Positions 34,469 through 43,085 of a DNA stretch of 64,000 nucleotides are shown here, in pieces. The translations under genes and the position numbers were made by a program. Origin of the DNA: Inhella inkyongensis (GTDB taxonomy: Bacteria; Pseudomonadota; Gammaproteobacteria; Burkholderiales; Burkholderiaceae_C); NCBI RefSeq assembly GCF_005952805.1, contig NZ_CP040709.1, positions 2,728,001-2,792,000 on the forward strand. The letters run 5' to 3'. The first letter of the stretch is position 1, and every line of letters begins with the position of its first letter. Below the pieces are notes generated by a model. The model did no database searches, was not told the origin of the DNA, and was given only the letters and a program-made list of their open reading frames with translations.

Positions 34469-35590
34469 ATGAAACATTGCCTCTCCCTCCTGGCCGGAGC
34501 CGCCTTGCTGGCTTGCTCGACCGCCCACGCCAGCCCCGCCCGCGTGCAAACCGGCAGCTTCGGCGAAATGACCTGGACCGCCGCCAACACCATCGTCGGT
34601 CAGAACTCCACCGCCACGGCAGCCGCCGGCGGCAACCCGCTGTACTTTGCTGAAATGCCCAAGTACAACGGCGTGGCCTACTTGGTGATGGACTACGGCT
34701 CGGCCGGCTCCTTCGTCTGCTCGGGCACCCTGCTGCCCAGCCGCGCCGCCATCCTGACCGCCGCCCACTGCGTCAGCAACGGCATGCCGGATCGCCCGCT
34801 GAGCACCACGGTGCACTTCTACACCGGCAACAACCCTGACACGATCGTCAGCTCGGCTCCGACCTTTTCCTACCAGGTCAGCCACTACAACGTGCACGAA
34901 AAGTACACGGGTGATGTGATCGATCAGAACGACATCGCCATCCTGCGCCTGTCGCAGTTCGTCGATTCCTCGGTGAAGTCTTACGACCTCTACACTGCCG
35001 ACCTGACGGGTGTGGACTACAACGTGGCCGGCTACGGCGGCCGCTCGACCGTTGGCGGCGCCACCGGCGTGAACGCCGGCACCGGCCGCCTGCGCCAAGG
35101 CGACAACCGCTACGACTATCGTCTTGGCGATGCCGATTTCGGAGGCATTTGGTCGCCCATCCTCGGCCAACCCGCCGAGCAGATTGCCTACACCTACCTG
35201 GCCGACTTCGACAACGGTACCGCCGACAACGACGCGAACTGCCTGGTCGCCACTGACGGCATTGGCTTGGCGGCCAGCGCCAAGTATTGCGATACCGGCC
35301 GCGGCGCCACCGAGGTCTCGACCGCTGGCGGCGACTCCGGCGGCCCGCAGTTCGTCGACGGCAAGATTGCGTCTGTCACCTCGTTCGGACTCACGTTTGG
35401 CCCAGGCTTCGGCGACGTCGACAAAGTTCGTGGCCCCAACAGCAGCTTTGGCGAACTCAACGGCTTTGTGCCCGTGAGCATCCATGAGGACTTCATCCGC
35501 AAGAACTCGGTGCCCGAGCCTGTTTCGCTGGCCCTGGTGGGCACCGCCCTGCTGGCCGGTGGCTTCGCGCGTCGTAGCAAGAAGGCCTGA
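34469..35590 (+). CDS. Trypsin-like serine protease with PEP-CTERM sorting signal
   Basis: Exported S1-family protease of 373 residues. Signal peptide at about 1-21, catalytic triad H100 (LTAAHC), D155 (QNDIAIL) and S290 (GGDSGGP). The C-terminus is a PEP-CTERM signal: VPEP at 348-351, a hydrophobic span VSLALVGTALLAGGF and basic RRSKK. Such signals are processed by exosortase (EpsH) and go with exopolysaccharide-rich cell surfaces, so an exosortase should be encoded elsewhere. A lipobox-like LLAC16 in the signal region is an alternative reading. It is a single gene between terminators. Confidence 0.9.
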   Translation: MKHCLSLLAGAALLACSTAHASPARVQTGSFGEMTWTAANTIVGQNSTATAAAGGNPLYFAEMPKYNGVAYLVMDYGSAGSFVCSGTLLPSRAAILTAAHCVSNGMPDRPLSTTVHFYTGNNPDTIVSSAPTFSYQVSHYNVHEKYTGDVIDQNDIAILRLSQFVDSSVKSYDLYTADLTGVDYNVAGYGGRSTVGGATGVNAGTGRLRQGDNRYDYRLGDADFGGIWSPILGQPAEQIAYTYLADFDNGTADNDANCLVATDGIGLAASAKYCDTGRGATEVSTAGGDSGGPQFVDGKIASVTSFGLTFGPGFGDVDKVRGPNSSFGELNGFVPVSIHEDFIRKNSVPEPVSLALVGTALLAGGFARRSKKA

Positions 35591-35608
35591 TCCCGAGGCA
35601 CCCATAGA

Positions 35609-35640
35609 AAAAGGGGGCCGCCAGATGGCGGCCCCCTTTT
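35609..35640 (+). terminator. Terminator downstream of the PEP-CTERM protease
   Basis: A 15-bp perfect stem (AAAAGGGGGCCGCCA / TGGCGGCCCCCTTTT) closed by a GA loop and followed by CTTTT. Confidence 0.93.
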
Positions 35641-35674
35641 CTTTTACCCTTTCCAGCGCTCCAGCCAAACAAAA

Positions 35675-35696
35675 AGGCGGCCCCACAGGGCCGCCT
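35675..35696 (-). terminator. Terminator downstream of the TPR gene
   Basis: Stem AGGCGGCCC/GGGCCGCCT with a 4-base loop; the A-run at its plus-strand 5' side gives a U-run on the minus strand, ending the TPR gene. Confidence 0.88.
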
Positions 35697-35721
35697 ATGC
35701 GTTCAGTCTTTCAAGCGCGAG

Positions 35722-36969
35722 TCACTTCTTCGAGCGGGCATGGATGCTGAAGAGTCGCGCGACTTCGGCAGAACCATCGGTCCCCTTCACGCCTCGGAAG
35801 GACGCCACCGCCTTGGACATCTCGCCCGCCAACAACTGGGCCTGACCCAGCGCCAGCTTGGCTGCGTCTTCATTCTTCAGATTGCCCTTCTCGATGCCCA
35901 GTTCGATCAGCTTCACGCCGCCCTTGGCATCGCCCCGCTGAGCCAAAGCAAGGCCCAGGGGAATCAGCGCATTGCCATCGCGCGGATCTTTCGCGGCAGC
36001 TTCCGCAGCAGCGAAACCGGCCTTCGCATCGGCCACACGCTTGAGCATGAAGTCCTTCAAGCGCTTGTGGCGCTCGGCGCTGGCGCCCTGACCCAGCACA
36101 CCGGCGGCATAACCGGCCTCGACGGCCTTGAGGCCCTCATCCGCAAAACCAGCCTGCGCCGCCATCTGCGAATAGTCCATGTAGTCGGCCTCGCCGCGCA
36201 TATTGCCGCTCAGGAAGCGCAGACGGAACAGATCCAACACGTAGCGATCTGAGAAGCCTTTCTTCTGCTGCGCGCCCGAAATGGCAGCCGCCCAGACATC
36301 CTTTCCGGGGTAGTACTGCAACAGCTTTTCCAAGCCCAGGCTGTAGGCGTTGCTGTCCTTGGCGCGTTCAGCGGCGCTCATCAGCAGGCCCAGTTTCTCT
36401 TTGGAAGGGGCGCGACCAGCCTTTTCGTCGGCATGGATCTCGGCCACCGTGTCCTTGATGATCGCGCCCATATCACCCGACATGAACTGCGAGCGCGTAA
36501 CCACGGCCTTCATGGCGGCGCTGTTGCCGCCTTCCTTGAAGTAGCGATTGGCCCAGGTCAAGGCCTTGGCGTTCTCGTTCACACGCGAATAGGTCCCGGC
36601 AATCGCTTCCAGATACTGCAGGTTCTCGCCACCGCCGACCTTGCCGGCGGCCTTCAGGGCCTCGTAGGCGCGCACCATGCTGTCGCCGTCACCGGCGCCT
36701 TGAGCAGCCGCGAGACGCAGGCGCTCGATCAGCACGTTTTCGCCCGCCGTGCGACCGCCGACCGCCTCGGCCTCACGCAGCTTGGCCAGCGCCTCGCGGT
36801 ACTTGGCGGCCTTGAGCATGGCCTGCACATCCTTCAGATGCTTGCCGATCTCGGGGCGCACGGCCTCTTGTGCAGCGGCGCTGGAAAAACCCAGCGAACC
36901 CTCACTGCCCGTGCCCAGGCTGAGAGCCATCACGCCCACCATGCAGGCCACCAGGGTGTTCAGCTTCAT
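35722..36969 (-). CDS. Exported TPR-like protein downstream of the tonB-exbBDD cluster
   Basis: A 415-residue protein with a signal peptide (about 1-34, ending SSAAAQE) and then helical repeats throughout, for example VQAMLKAAKYREALAKLREA and ALIPLGLALAQRGDAKGGVK, consistent with TPR/Sel1-like solenoids. No enzyme motif is visible. It lies downstream of two exbD genes on the same strand but behind a hairpin terminator. TPR proteins such as TtpC accompany some TonB systems, so it may be an accessory factor for energy transfer (inference); it could also be independent. Confidence 0.75.
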   Translation of the reverse strand: MKLNTLVACMVGVMALSLGTGSEGSLGFSSAAAQEAVRPEIGKHLKDVQAMLKAAKYREALAKLREAEAVGGRTAGENVLIERLRLAAAQGAGDGDSMVRAYEALKAAGKVGGGENLQYLEAIAGTYSRVNENAKALTWANRYFKEGGNSAAMKAVVTRSQFMSGDMGAIIKDTVAEIHADEKAGRAPSKEKLGLLMSAAERAKDSNAYSLGLEKLLQYYPGKDVWAAAISGAQQKKGFSDRYVLDLFRLRFLSGNMRGEADYMDYSQMAAQAGFADEGLKAVEAGYAAGVLGQGASAERHKRLKDFMLKRVADAKAGFAAAEAAAKDPRDGNALIPLGLALAQRGDAKGGVKLIELGIEKGNLKNEDAAKLALGQAQLLAGEMSKAVASFRGVKGTDGSAEVARLFSIHARSKK

Positions 36970-36992
36970 GTATTCACTCCAGAAACAAAAAA

Positions 36993-37025
36993 CGCTGCCC
37001 GGCGAGTGGTCTCACACGGGCAGCG
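36993..37025 (-). terminator. Hairpin with U-run between exbD2 and the TPR gene
   Basis: CGCTGCCCG/CGGGCAGCG stem; on the minus strand it is followed by TTTTTTGTTT. It would end most tonB-exbBDD transcripts and lower TPR-gene expression. Confidence 0.8.
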
Positions 37026-37089
37026 CAGTCTAGTCACGCGGTCTTGTCACGCTTTGGTTGGACCACGCGCTGCGGTCACGGCGCTCCGT

Positions 37090-37518
37090 TCAGAGGAACT
37101 GCTCCGTACCCTTCATGCCGAGCTTCTTCAGGCCGATGCGCTGGGCGCCGGCCATCACATGGGCCACATGGCCGTAGTCCACCAGCTTGTGCGGCTTGAT
37201 GTGGATCTCGGGCTGCTCGGGATCCTTCGCAGCTTCGATCATCTTGCCTTCGAGTGCCGACTTTTCAGTCTGCTCACCGTTCCAGAACAAGGTGCCGTCG
37301 AAATCGATGAAGATCTCAACCACCTTGGGATCCTGCGGCGGCGTGGCATTCGGGTTGGGCACCGGCATGTCCAGATTCACTGCGTGCAGTTGAATCGGGA
37401 TGGTGATGATCAGCATCACCAAGAGCACCAACATCACGTCGATCAACGGCGTGGTGTTGACGTCCATCATCACTTCCGGTTCGTCGCCGCCCGAGCTGCT
37501 TCCAACATTCATTCCCAT
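37090..37518 (-). CDS. exbD: Biopolymer transport protein ExbD (second copy)
   Basis: A 142-residue ExbD: cytoplasmic tail MGMNVGSSSGGDEPEVMMDV, one span carrying the key Asp (NTTPLIDVMLVLLVMLIIT), then a periplasmic domain. It closely parallels the upstream exbD in the tail and span but differs in the periplasmic part (FIDFDGTLFWNGEQ). Two exbD genes after exbB recall the Xanthomonas tonB-exbB-exbD1-exbD2 cluster, where the second copy is needed only for certain substrates. Confidence 0.93.
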   Translation of the reverse strand: MGMNVGSSSGGDEPEVMMDVNTTPLIDVMLVLLVMLIITIPIQLHAVNLDMPVPNPNATPPQDPKVVEIFIDFDGTLFWNGEQTEKSALEGKMIEAAKDPEQPEIHIKPHKLVDYGHVAHVMAGAQRIGLKKLGMKGTEQFL

Positions 37519-37536
37519 ACGACTCTCCTCAGCTCG

Positions 37537-37962
37537 TCATTCGCGCGACGGCGGCTCGGTCACGAAGCTGAGCTTCAGGATACCGATCTGCTGGGCAGCA
37601 AAAATCACCTTGCCAACGGCCTCGTAGCGCGCCTTGTCGTCACCGCGGATGTGCACCTCGGGCTGAGGGGTCATCTGGGCGATCTTGCGCAGACGGTCCT
37701 TCAAGTCGTCGGTGCTGGGCACCAGGGCGGTGTTCCAGTAGACATCGCCGTCCTTCGTCACGGCCAGCTCGATGTTCTCGGGCTTGGTGTGACGAATGAC
37801 GTTGGTTTCCTTGGGCAGGCTGATGGCGACCGACTGCGTAACCACCGGCACGGTGATCAAGAAGATGATCAAGAGCACCAACATCACGTCCACGAGGGGC
37901 GTGGTGTTGATGGTCGAGACCACCTCGTCTTCGCCGCCGGAACTTCCGACGTTCATCCCCAT
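37537..37962 (-). CDS. exbD: Biopolymer transport protein ExbD (first copy)
   Basis: A 141-residue ExbD with tail MGMNVGSSGGEDEVVSTI, the proton-path Asp in NTTPLVDVMLVLLIIFLIT and a periplasmic domain containing NIELAVTKDGDVYWN and PEVHIRGDDKARYE. It is 27 bases after exbB and 18 bases before the second copy, all in one direction. With ExbB it energises TonB using the proton gradient. Confidence 0.94.
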   Translation of the reverse strand: MGMNVGSSGGEDEVVSTINTTPLVDVMLVLLIIFLITVPVVTQSVAISLPKETNVIRHTKPENIELAVTKDGDVYWNTALVPSTDDLKDRLRKIAQMTPQPEVHIRGDDKARYEAVGKVIFAAQQIGILKLSFVTEPPSRE

Positions 37963-37989
37963 GATGGGTCTCCGATTCCTAAGCGCTGA

Positions 37990-38817
37990 TTAGCGCTTGG
38001 CGATCTGACGGCTGCCCATCAGCACGCCATGCAGGTCGGCAGCGAAGGCACGCACTTGACCCATCACGGTCTTGTTGCGGTTGACCAGCCAGTTGTAGCC
38101 CAGCACGGCCGGCACGGCCACACCCAGACCGATGGCGGTCATGATCAGCGCGGCGCCCACGGGGCCGGCCACCTTGTCGATCGAAGCCTGGCCGGCCACA
38201 CCGATGGCGGTCAGGGCCTGCAGAATGCCCCACACGGTACCGAACAGGCCGATGAAGGGGCTGGTCGAACCGACGGTAGCCAGGAAGCCCAGGCCACCTT
38301 GCATCTTGCTGTTGACGTCGGCCACAGCACGCTCGATGTTCATCGTGACCCAGGTGTTGCGGTCGATGTTTTCGGTCAGCGCGCCTTCGTGGTGCTCACT
38401 GGCTTCCACGGCGGTCTGAGCGATGTAACGGAAGGCGCTGCCTTCGGGCAGGGACTTGACGCCGTCAGCCAGCGAAGCCTTCTTGAAGAAAGAAGCGCGC
38501 ACGCCCTTGGCTTCGGAACCGATCTTGTGGGTGTCCCACAGCTTGGTGAACATGATGAACCACGAACCGGCCGACATCAGGGCCAGCAGCACCAGCACGG
38601 CCTGGTCCACGGCGTGGCCGTGCTTGACCAGGGCCATCAGGCCGTAGGGGTTCTCTTTTTCGGTGGCGGCCGGGGCAGCGGCAGCAGCCGGCGCGGCTTC
38701 GGTCACGGGCGCAGCGGCCTCAGGGGCGGAAGCCGCTTCTTGGGCGAAAGCCGGGGCAGCAACCAGGCTCGCGGCAACAGCCAGAGCCGCGAACAGGGCG
38801 GAAATGCGAGAAAGCAT
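37990..38817 (-). CDS. exbB: TonB-system energising protein ExbB
   Basis: A 275-residue ExbB. It begins with a cleavable-type signal segment (LSRISALFAALAVAASLVAA) and an Ala/Pro/Glu-rich periplasmic stretch before the first canonical span, as in longer ExbB proteins. Spans QAVLVLLALMSAGSWFIMF, LGFLATVGSTSPFIGLFGTV and ALIMTAIGLGVAVPAVLGYN follow. The start at MLSRISALF is favoured by the signal; upstream in-frame codons lie in the 97-base gap to tonB. Confidence 0.95.
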   Translation of the reverse strand: MLSRISALFAALAVAASLVAAPAFAQEAASAPEAAAPVTEAAPAAAAAPAATEKENPYGLMALVKHGHAVDQAVLVLLALMSAGSWFIMFTKLWDTHKIGSEAKGVRASFFKKASLADGVKSLPEGSAFRYIAQTAVEASEHHEGALTENIDRNTWVTMNIERAVADVNSKMQGGLGFLATVGSTSPFIGLFGTVWGILQALTAIGVAGQASIDKVAGPVGAALIMTAIGLGVAVPAVLGYNWLVNRNKTVMGQVRAFAADLHGVLMGSRQIAKR

Positions 38818-38914
38818 GGAGAAAACTCCTACGTACGAAAACGGAATGGCGGACGTTGCGCCTGGAAATTGGGCGCCGTATAGAAGCGCCCGGGACAACA
38901 GCGGCTAGGCCGCC

Positions 38915-39556
38915 TCAACCTTCAATGCGGAAGATGAACTCTTGTTCAAAGATGCCATCCGACGAGCACTTGTACTGGCCCAGAGCCGCCTCGATGGCGC
39001 CCTTGAGCGAGCGTTGCGCGCGACGATCGCTGATACCAGCCATCTTGGTGAACTCAATGGCAACCACGCGGCCACCCTTGACGGTCCCCAACACCTTCAT
39101 CTCCGCCACACCCTCGATCGAGAGCGCGGGCATCTCCGGCTTGACCAGAGTCGGGCACAGCATGCCGGCCGACACCTTTTCGGGGCGCGGGGCCGGAGCA
39201 GCCACCGGCGCGGGCGCGGGCGCGGGCTCAGGCTTGGTCACCACCGGTTGCGGCGTGGTCGACTGGGTCACGATCGCATTCGGAGCCGGCGGAGTCTGCA
39301 CCGAGACTTCGGGGATCGGCACGAACGGCGGCGGCGGCGCCTTCAGATCGGGCGGCGGCGGAACGATTTTTTCTGGCTCTGGCGGCGGCGGCGGCGGCTC
39401 TTTCACCACTTTGGTCTCGATCGGCCCCTTGACCGCCTCGACCACCTTGGTGGCCAAGCCCGACGCGAGCGCATAGATCATCGCAACGTGGATGGCCACG
39501 ACGATGCCAAAGCTGGTCATTCGCGAACCGGTTTGGTTCTCCTGCGCAAAATTCAT
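38915..39556 (-). CDS. tonB: TonB energy transducer
   Basis: Periplasm-spanning protein of 213 residues: N-terminal anchor (SFGIVVAIHVAMIYALAS), long Pro-rich linker with KEPPPPPPEPEKIVPPPP and Ala-Pro repeats, and a C-terminal TonB domain (EGVAEMKVLGTVKGGRVVAI, ending FEQEFIFRIEG). It connects ExbBD to outer-membrane receptors for iron, cobalamin or sugars. It is the first gene of tonB-exbB-exbD-exbD, with its promoter in the following 250-base gap. Confidence 0.94.
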   Translation of the reverse strand: MNFAQENQTGSRMTSFGIVVAIHVAMIYALASGLATKVVEAVKGPIETKVVKEPPPPPPEPEKIVPPPPDLKAPPPPFVPIPEVSVQTPPAPNAIVTQSTTPQPVVTKPEPAPAPAPVAAPAPRPEKVSAGMLCPTLVKPEMPALSIEGVAEMKVLGTVKGGRVVAIEFTKMAGISDRRAQRSLKGAIEAALGQYKCSSDGIFEQEFIFRIEG

Positions 39557-39807
39557 GCGCTCTCCTTCTATTCAGCCAAGAGGCAAAGACGCGACCCAGA
39601 TGGGCCCCGCGATTCACCCACCAACGGACAGGTCGCTTTGCCGCGGGAGGCGCAGGTTAACCCTCGCCCGATCAGCCCGACCCGGGACAGACCCTAGGAC
39701 AGACAGCAACCACCAACAGCCAGCGACAAAGCCGATAATGATAGGCGACTTTGCGGACACCCCTCTAAGGGATACCCAGTAGTCACCCTATGAAACTGCC
39801 GCCTTCG
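39557..39807. other. Gap between tonB and ldcA (tonB promoter region)
   Basis: This 251-base region holds no gene I can support. It must carry the tonB promoter. GATAATGAT at 39734-39742 resembles half of a Fur box (GATAATGATAATCATTATC), but the other half is not there, so iron regulation is only a suggestion. Confidence 0.3.
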
Positions 39808-40773
39808 TCACACATGACCCCAGGCCAACAGGGCATCCCGCCCCTGCACCACCAACTGCGCCTTGGCCCCCACGGGCAGGCACACCTTGGTGGCCGGCGT
39901 GTGCCCGAAGGGCAGCCCTTGCAGGATAGGCGTGGGGGTCGCGACCTGAGCCGCAGCAATGGCGTCCTTGAGGCGATAGCCACCATCATGAGGTGCCGGC
40001 TTCCAGCCTCCGCAGTCCCCAATCAGCACGGCCTTTTGCGCCGTCAGCACCCCGGCCTGAGCCAGTTGCAGCAGCATGCGCTCGACCCGATAGGGGTGCT
40101 CTGACACCTCCTCAAGGAACAGGATACCGCCCTTGATGCGAGGCCAATGGGGTGTACCCAGGAGCGAGCAGACCATGGTCAGATTGCCCCCCCAAAGCAG
40201 ACCTTCGGCCTCAAGACCATCAAAGGCTTGGGTGCCGCGCGGCGCGCCGGTTTCGCGAAAGCCAATGGCTTCCAACTCTCCGTGCATGGCCTCGACAAAG
40301 CAGGCTTCGGTAATGTCATCCACGCCGCCTTCCGCCGCGGCGCGCCCAAAGTCGGCCACCGCGAGCGGGCCTTGCCAGGTGACCCCGCACCCCCGTGCAT
40401 GGGCCAGCAGGCCGAGTTGCAGCGCGGTGAGGTCGCTCATGCCAACCCAGCGCGTACCGCGCTGCACCGACGCAGCCAAGCGCTCCCAATCCAGACGATC
40501 GAGCAGGCGGCTCATGCCGTAACCACCGCGCGCCGCCAGCGCCACGGCGGCTCCGCTGTCGGCCACGCGGTGCAATGCCGCCAGCCGCTCTTCGTCCGTG
40601 CCAGCAAATCGCTGCTGCCGCAGTTGCGCGGCCTCATCGACTTGCGGCTCAAAGCCCAGCGCCTTGAGGTGTTTCACTGCACGGCGCAGCCCAGCGCGGT
40701 CGCGCAGCACCCCGGAGGGGCTGAAGATCAATAGGCTGTGGTCCATGGAGGCGTGGTCGCAACAGGGGGTCAT
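39808..40773 (-). CDS. ldcA: LD-carboxypeptidase (LdcA/MccF family, S66)
   Basis: Serine peptidase of about 321 residues that trims the terminal D-alanine from murein tetrapeptides in cell-wall recycling. Family motifs are LLIFSPSGVL at the N-terminus, ALAARGGYGMSRLLDRLDW with the nucleophile region, VGMSDLTALQLGL, and LLWGGNLTMVCSLLGTP, plus FLEEVSEHPYRVERML. I used the ATG that overlaps the tadA stop as TGATG; the internal MDHSLLIFSP nine codons on is an alternative. No signal peptide, so it acts in the cytoplasm. Confidence 0.9.
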   Translation of the reverse strand: MTPCCDHASMDHSLLIFSPSGVLRDRAGLRRAVKHLKALGFEPQVDEAAQLRQQRFAGTDEERLAALHRVADSGAAVALAARGGYGMSRLLDRLDWERLAASVQRGTRWVGMSDLTALQLGLLAHARGCGVTWQGPLAVADFGRAAAEGGVDDITEACFVEAMHGELEAIGFRETGAPRGTQAFDGLEAEGLLWGGNLTMVCSLLGTPHWPRIKGGILFLEEVSEHPYRVERMLLQLAQAGVLTAQKAVLIGDCGGWKPAPHDGGYRLKDAIAAAQVATPTPILQGLPFGHTPATKVCLPVGAKAQLVVQGRDALLAWGHV

Positions 40774-41330
40774 CAAATAGGCTCCGAGGGATGCCAGGGG
40801 GCAGGCAACTCGGTGGCCTCGGCCACCGGGATGCAAGTCGCGGTGCGGGCAGCCCGCCTCTCACGCGCCTGCGCCCGCCGTTCGGCAAAGAAATCGCGCA
40901 AAAGTTGCGCGGCGGGTTCCGCCATCACCCCGCCCTCGATGCGGGTATGGTGGTTCAGCAAGGGCTGCGAAAACAGGTCGACAACGGAACCGGCCGCGCC
41001 GGTCTTGGGGTCGTGGGTGGCAAACACGATGCGCTTGAAGCGCGCGTGCAACAGGGCCATGGCACACATGGCGCAGGGCTCCAAGGTCACAAAGAGCTCG
41101 CACTCGGGCAGGCGGTAATTGCCCAGTAGGGTGGCCGCATGGCGCAGGGCCACCACCTCGGCGTGCGCGGTGGGATCGTGGGTGGTGATGGGGCGGTTGT
41201 AGCCGGTGGCAATCACCCGACCCTCGCGCAGAATGACCGCGCCCACCGGCACTTCGCCCACCAGCCAGGCGTTCTGCGCTTGGTCGAGGGCCAAGCGCAT
41301 GAAGCCCTCGTCTCGGCCCGGGTCACTCAA
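40773..41330 (-). CDS. tadA: tRNA-specific adenosine deaminase TadA
   Basis: Converts A34 to inosine in tRNA-Arg(ACG). The 185 residues carry the zinc/catalytic motif THDPTAHAEVVAL (H-A-E) and LEPCAMCAMALLHARF (P-C-x2-C). The C-terminal extension of about 25 Arg/Ala-rich residues goes beyond the E. coli protein. Start MSDPGRDEGFMRLALDQA; the ATG overlaps the preceding small gene by four bases and the stop overlaps ldcA by one. Confidence 0.95.
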   Translation of the reverse strand: MSDPGRDEGFMRLALDQAQNAWLVGEVPVGAVILREGRVIATGYNRPITTHDPTAHAEVVALRHAATLLGNYRLPECELFVTLEPCAMCAMALLHARFKRIVFATHDPKTGAAGSVVDLFSQPLLNHHTRIEGGVMAEPAAQLLRDFFAERRAQARERRAARTATCIPVAEATELPAPWHPSEPI

Positions 41331-41542
41331 GGCTGAGCCTCACTGGCACGCTGTGCGCCCTGCTCCAGCAGACCCTTGACCTGTTGCTCCACCGCCTGCG
41401 GCGCGGTTTGCGCCGGCGCAGCCGAGGCGCTCGAACTGGCGGGGCGCGCAGTCGGCGCTGCCAATTTGGCCTGCTGCTTGGCCAGCATCAGCACCCCACC
41501 CATGACGAGGACCATCACCAAAAATCCAAATGCGGCGCGCAT
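41327..41542 (-). CDS. Small single-span membrane protein, unknown
   Basis: A 71-residue protein: one N-terminal hydrophobic span (RAAFGFLVMVLVMGGVLMLA), then an Ala/Pro/Ser/Gln-rich tail likely facing the periplasm. I do not recognise a family. The stop overlaps the tadA start by ATGA, which supports real translation and coupling with tadA. A tadA-related function is not implied. Confidence 0.6.
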   Translation of the reverse strand: MRAAFGFLVMVLVMGGVLMLAKQQAKLAAPTARPASSSASAAPAQTAPQAVEQQVKGLLEQGAQRASEAQP

Positions 41543-41640
41543 GGCCTGCCCCTGTGTTCTGGCCTCCGACAGGCCCCACGCCCATTGTGCCAAGGCGCCC
41601 TGCCCAGCCGAGTGCCGAACCCGCGCGATAGCATGGCGGC

Positions 41641-42741
41641 ATGGATTCCCTCGTCATCGATTACACCCGCCAGGATGCTGGCGGCGCCAGCTGCACCGCC
41701 CAGGCTTGGGCCCAAGTTCCGGAGGCACTGGCCGCCCAAGAAGCTCAGACCCTTAAGGCCCAGGCCGCCGAACTCCTGCGCGCGAAGGGCGCGGTGTTGG
41801 TGGCGCACTATTACGTGGACGGCCACCTGCAGGATCTGGCCCTGGAGACCGGTGGCTGCGTCTCGGACTCGCTGGAAATGGCGCGCTTTGGCCGCCAGCA
41901 TGCGGCGCAGACCCTGGTGGTCGCCGGCGTGCGCTTCATGGGCGAGACCGCCAAGATCCTGTCGCCCGAAAAGACCGTACTGATGCCCACGCTGGAAGCG
42001 ACCTGCTCGCTGGACCTGGGCTGCCCGGTGGACGACTTCGCAGCATTCTGTGATGCCCACCCGGATCGCCAGGTGGTGGTCTACGCCAACACCAGCGCGG
42101 CCGTGAAGGCGCGCGCCGACTGGATGGTGACCAGCAGCTGCGCGCTGGAAATCGTCAGCCACCTCAAGGCCCAGGGTCAAAAGGTTCTTTGGGCACCGGA
42201 TCGCCATCTGGGTCGCTACATCCAGGAGCAAACCGGCGCCGACATGCTGATGTGGCAGGGCGACTGCATCGTGCACAACGAATTCAAGGGGCTGGAGCTG
42301 CAACTGCTCAAGGAGCAACACCCTGGCGCTTTGGTGCTGGTACACCCCGAAAGCCCGCGTGCCGTGGTCGAGCTGGCCGATGTGGTGGGCTCGACCTCCG
42401 CCCTGATCAAAGCCGTGGTGGAAGGAACGCAGCAGGACTACATCGTCGCCACCGACAACGGCATCCTGCACCGTATGCGCCAGCTCGCACCCGGCAAGAA
42501 GCTGATTGAAGCCCCCACAGCCGGCAATGGCGCCACCTGCAAGAGCTGCGCGCACTGCCCGTGGATGGCCATGAACGGACTGCGCAATTTGATCGCGGCC
42601 CTGCAGTCCAACAGCCCGCAGGTGCAGGTCGAAGAAGCCATTCGCAGCCGGGCCGAGGGGTGCATCACCCGCATGCTGGACTTCACCGCCACCTTGAAGG
42701 CGGGGCGCCCGCCCTTGCAGTCGGGGATGGGTGCAGCCTGA
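41641..42741 (+). CDS. nadA: Quinolinate synthase A
   Basis: Iron-sulfur enzyme of 366 residues condensing iminoaspartate (from NadB) with dihydroxyacetone phosphate to quinolinate for NAD. Cluster cysteines are visible in [13 protein letters not shown], and [13 protein letters not shown], with [10 protein letters not shown] between. Other hallmarks are [14 protein letters not shown] and [19 protein letters not shown]. nadB lies 3.6 kb away on the opposite strand, with unrelated genes between them. Confidence 0.96.
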   Translation: MDSLVIDYTRQDAGGASCTAQAWAQVPEALAAQEAQTLKAQAAELLRAKGAVLVAHYYVDGHLQDLALETGGCVSDSLEMARFGRQHAAQTLVVAGVRFMGETAKILSPEKTVLMPTLEATCSLDLGCPVDDFAAFCDAHPDRQVVVYANTSAAVKARADWMVTSSCALEIVSHLKAQGQKVLWAPDRHLGRYIQEQTGADMLMWQGDCIVHNEFKGLELQLLKEQHPGALVLVHPESPRAVVELADVVGSTSALIKAVVEGTQQDYIVATDNGILHRMRQLAPGKKLIEAPTAGNGATCKSCAHCPWMAMNGLRNLIAALQSNSPQVQVEEAIRSRAEGCITRMLDFTATLKAGRPPLQSGMGAA

Positions 42742-42791
42742 TAAGCACAGGCCGCGCGAGCAGCTATAAAGAGCGCATCTACGGAGGCTTC

Positions 42792-43085
42792 ATGGCGAAC
42801 CCGGATTTCACCCAGCTTTACAACCACCACGAGCGCGAAGTGTTCGCCGCCGTGATGGACGCCGCACCGGATTACCCGGACATCGCCATCTCCCATGACC
42901 TGCTGTGCGATGTGGCCTGCGTGGCGCTGAACCGCCTTCCGCCGCGCTACATCCGCCACGCGGTGGATTTCAGCTTCTACCTGACCGAGCAGGAGCGCCT
43001 GCAAATCGACCAGGGCATCGTCGACGCGGTGGCCTACGCCTTCAATTTCGTCGGCGCGCGCATGGCCATGCGCAACAAGGGCTGA
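42792..43085 (+). CDS. ComFB family protein
   Basis: A 97-residue protein matching the late competence development ComFB family: NHHEREVFAAVMDAAPDYPD, then CDVACVALNRLPPRYIRH and a C-terminal helix. Cyanobacterial members have been reported to bind cyclic dinucleotides; the betaproteobacterial role is not known to me. A GGAGG site lies about 6 bases before the ATG. It sits 50 bases after nadA and its stop abuts the convergent MFS gene with no gap. Confidence 0.82.
   Translation: MANPDFTQLYNHHEREVFAAVMDAAPDYPDIAISHDLLCDVACVALNRLPPRYIRHAVDFSFYLTEQERLQIDQGIVDAVAYAFNFVGARMAMRNKG

Noticed and set aside
39734..39742. Full Fur box before tonB
   Set aside because: Only one half (GATAATGAT) is present; the inverted half is missing, so it is noted only as a possible half-site.
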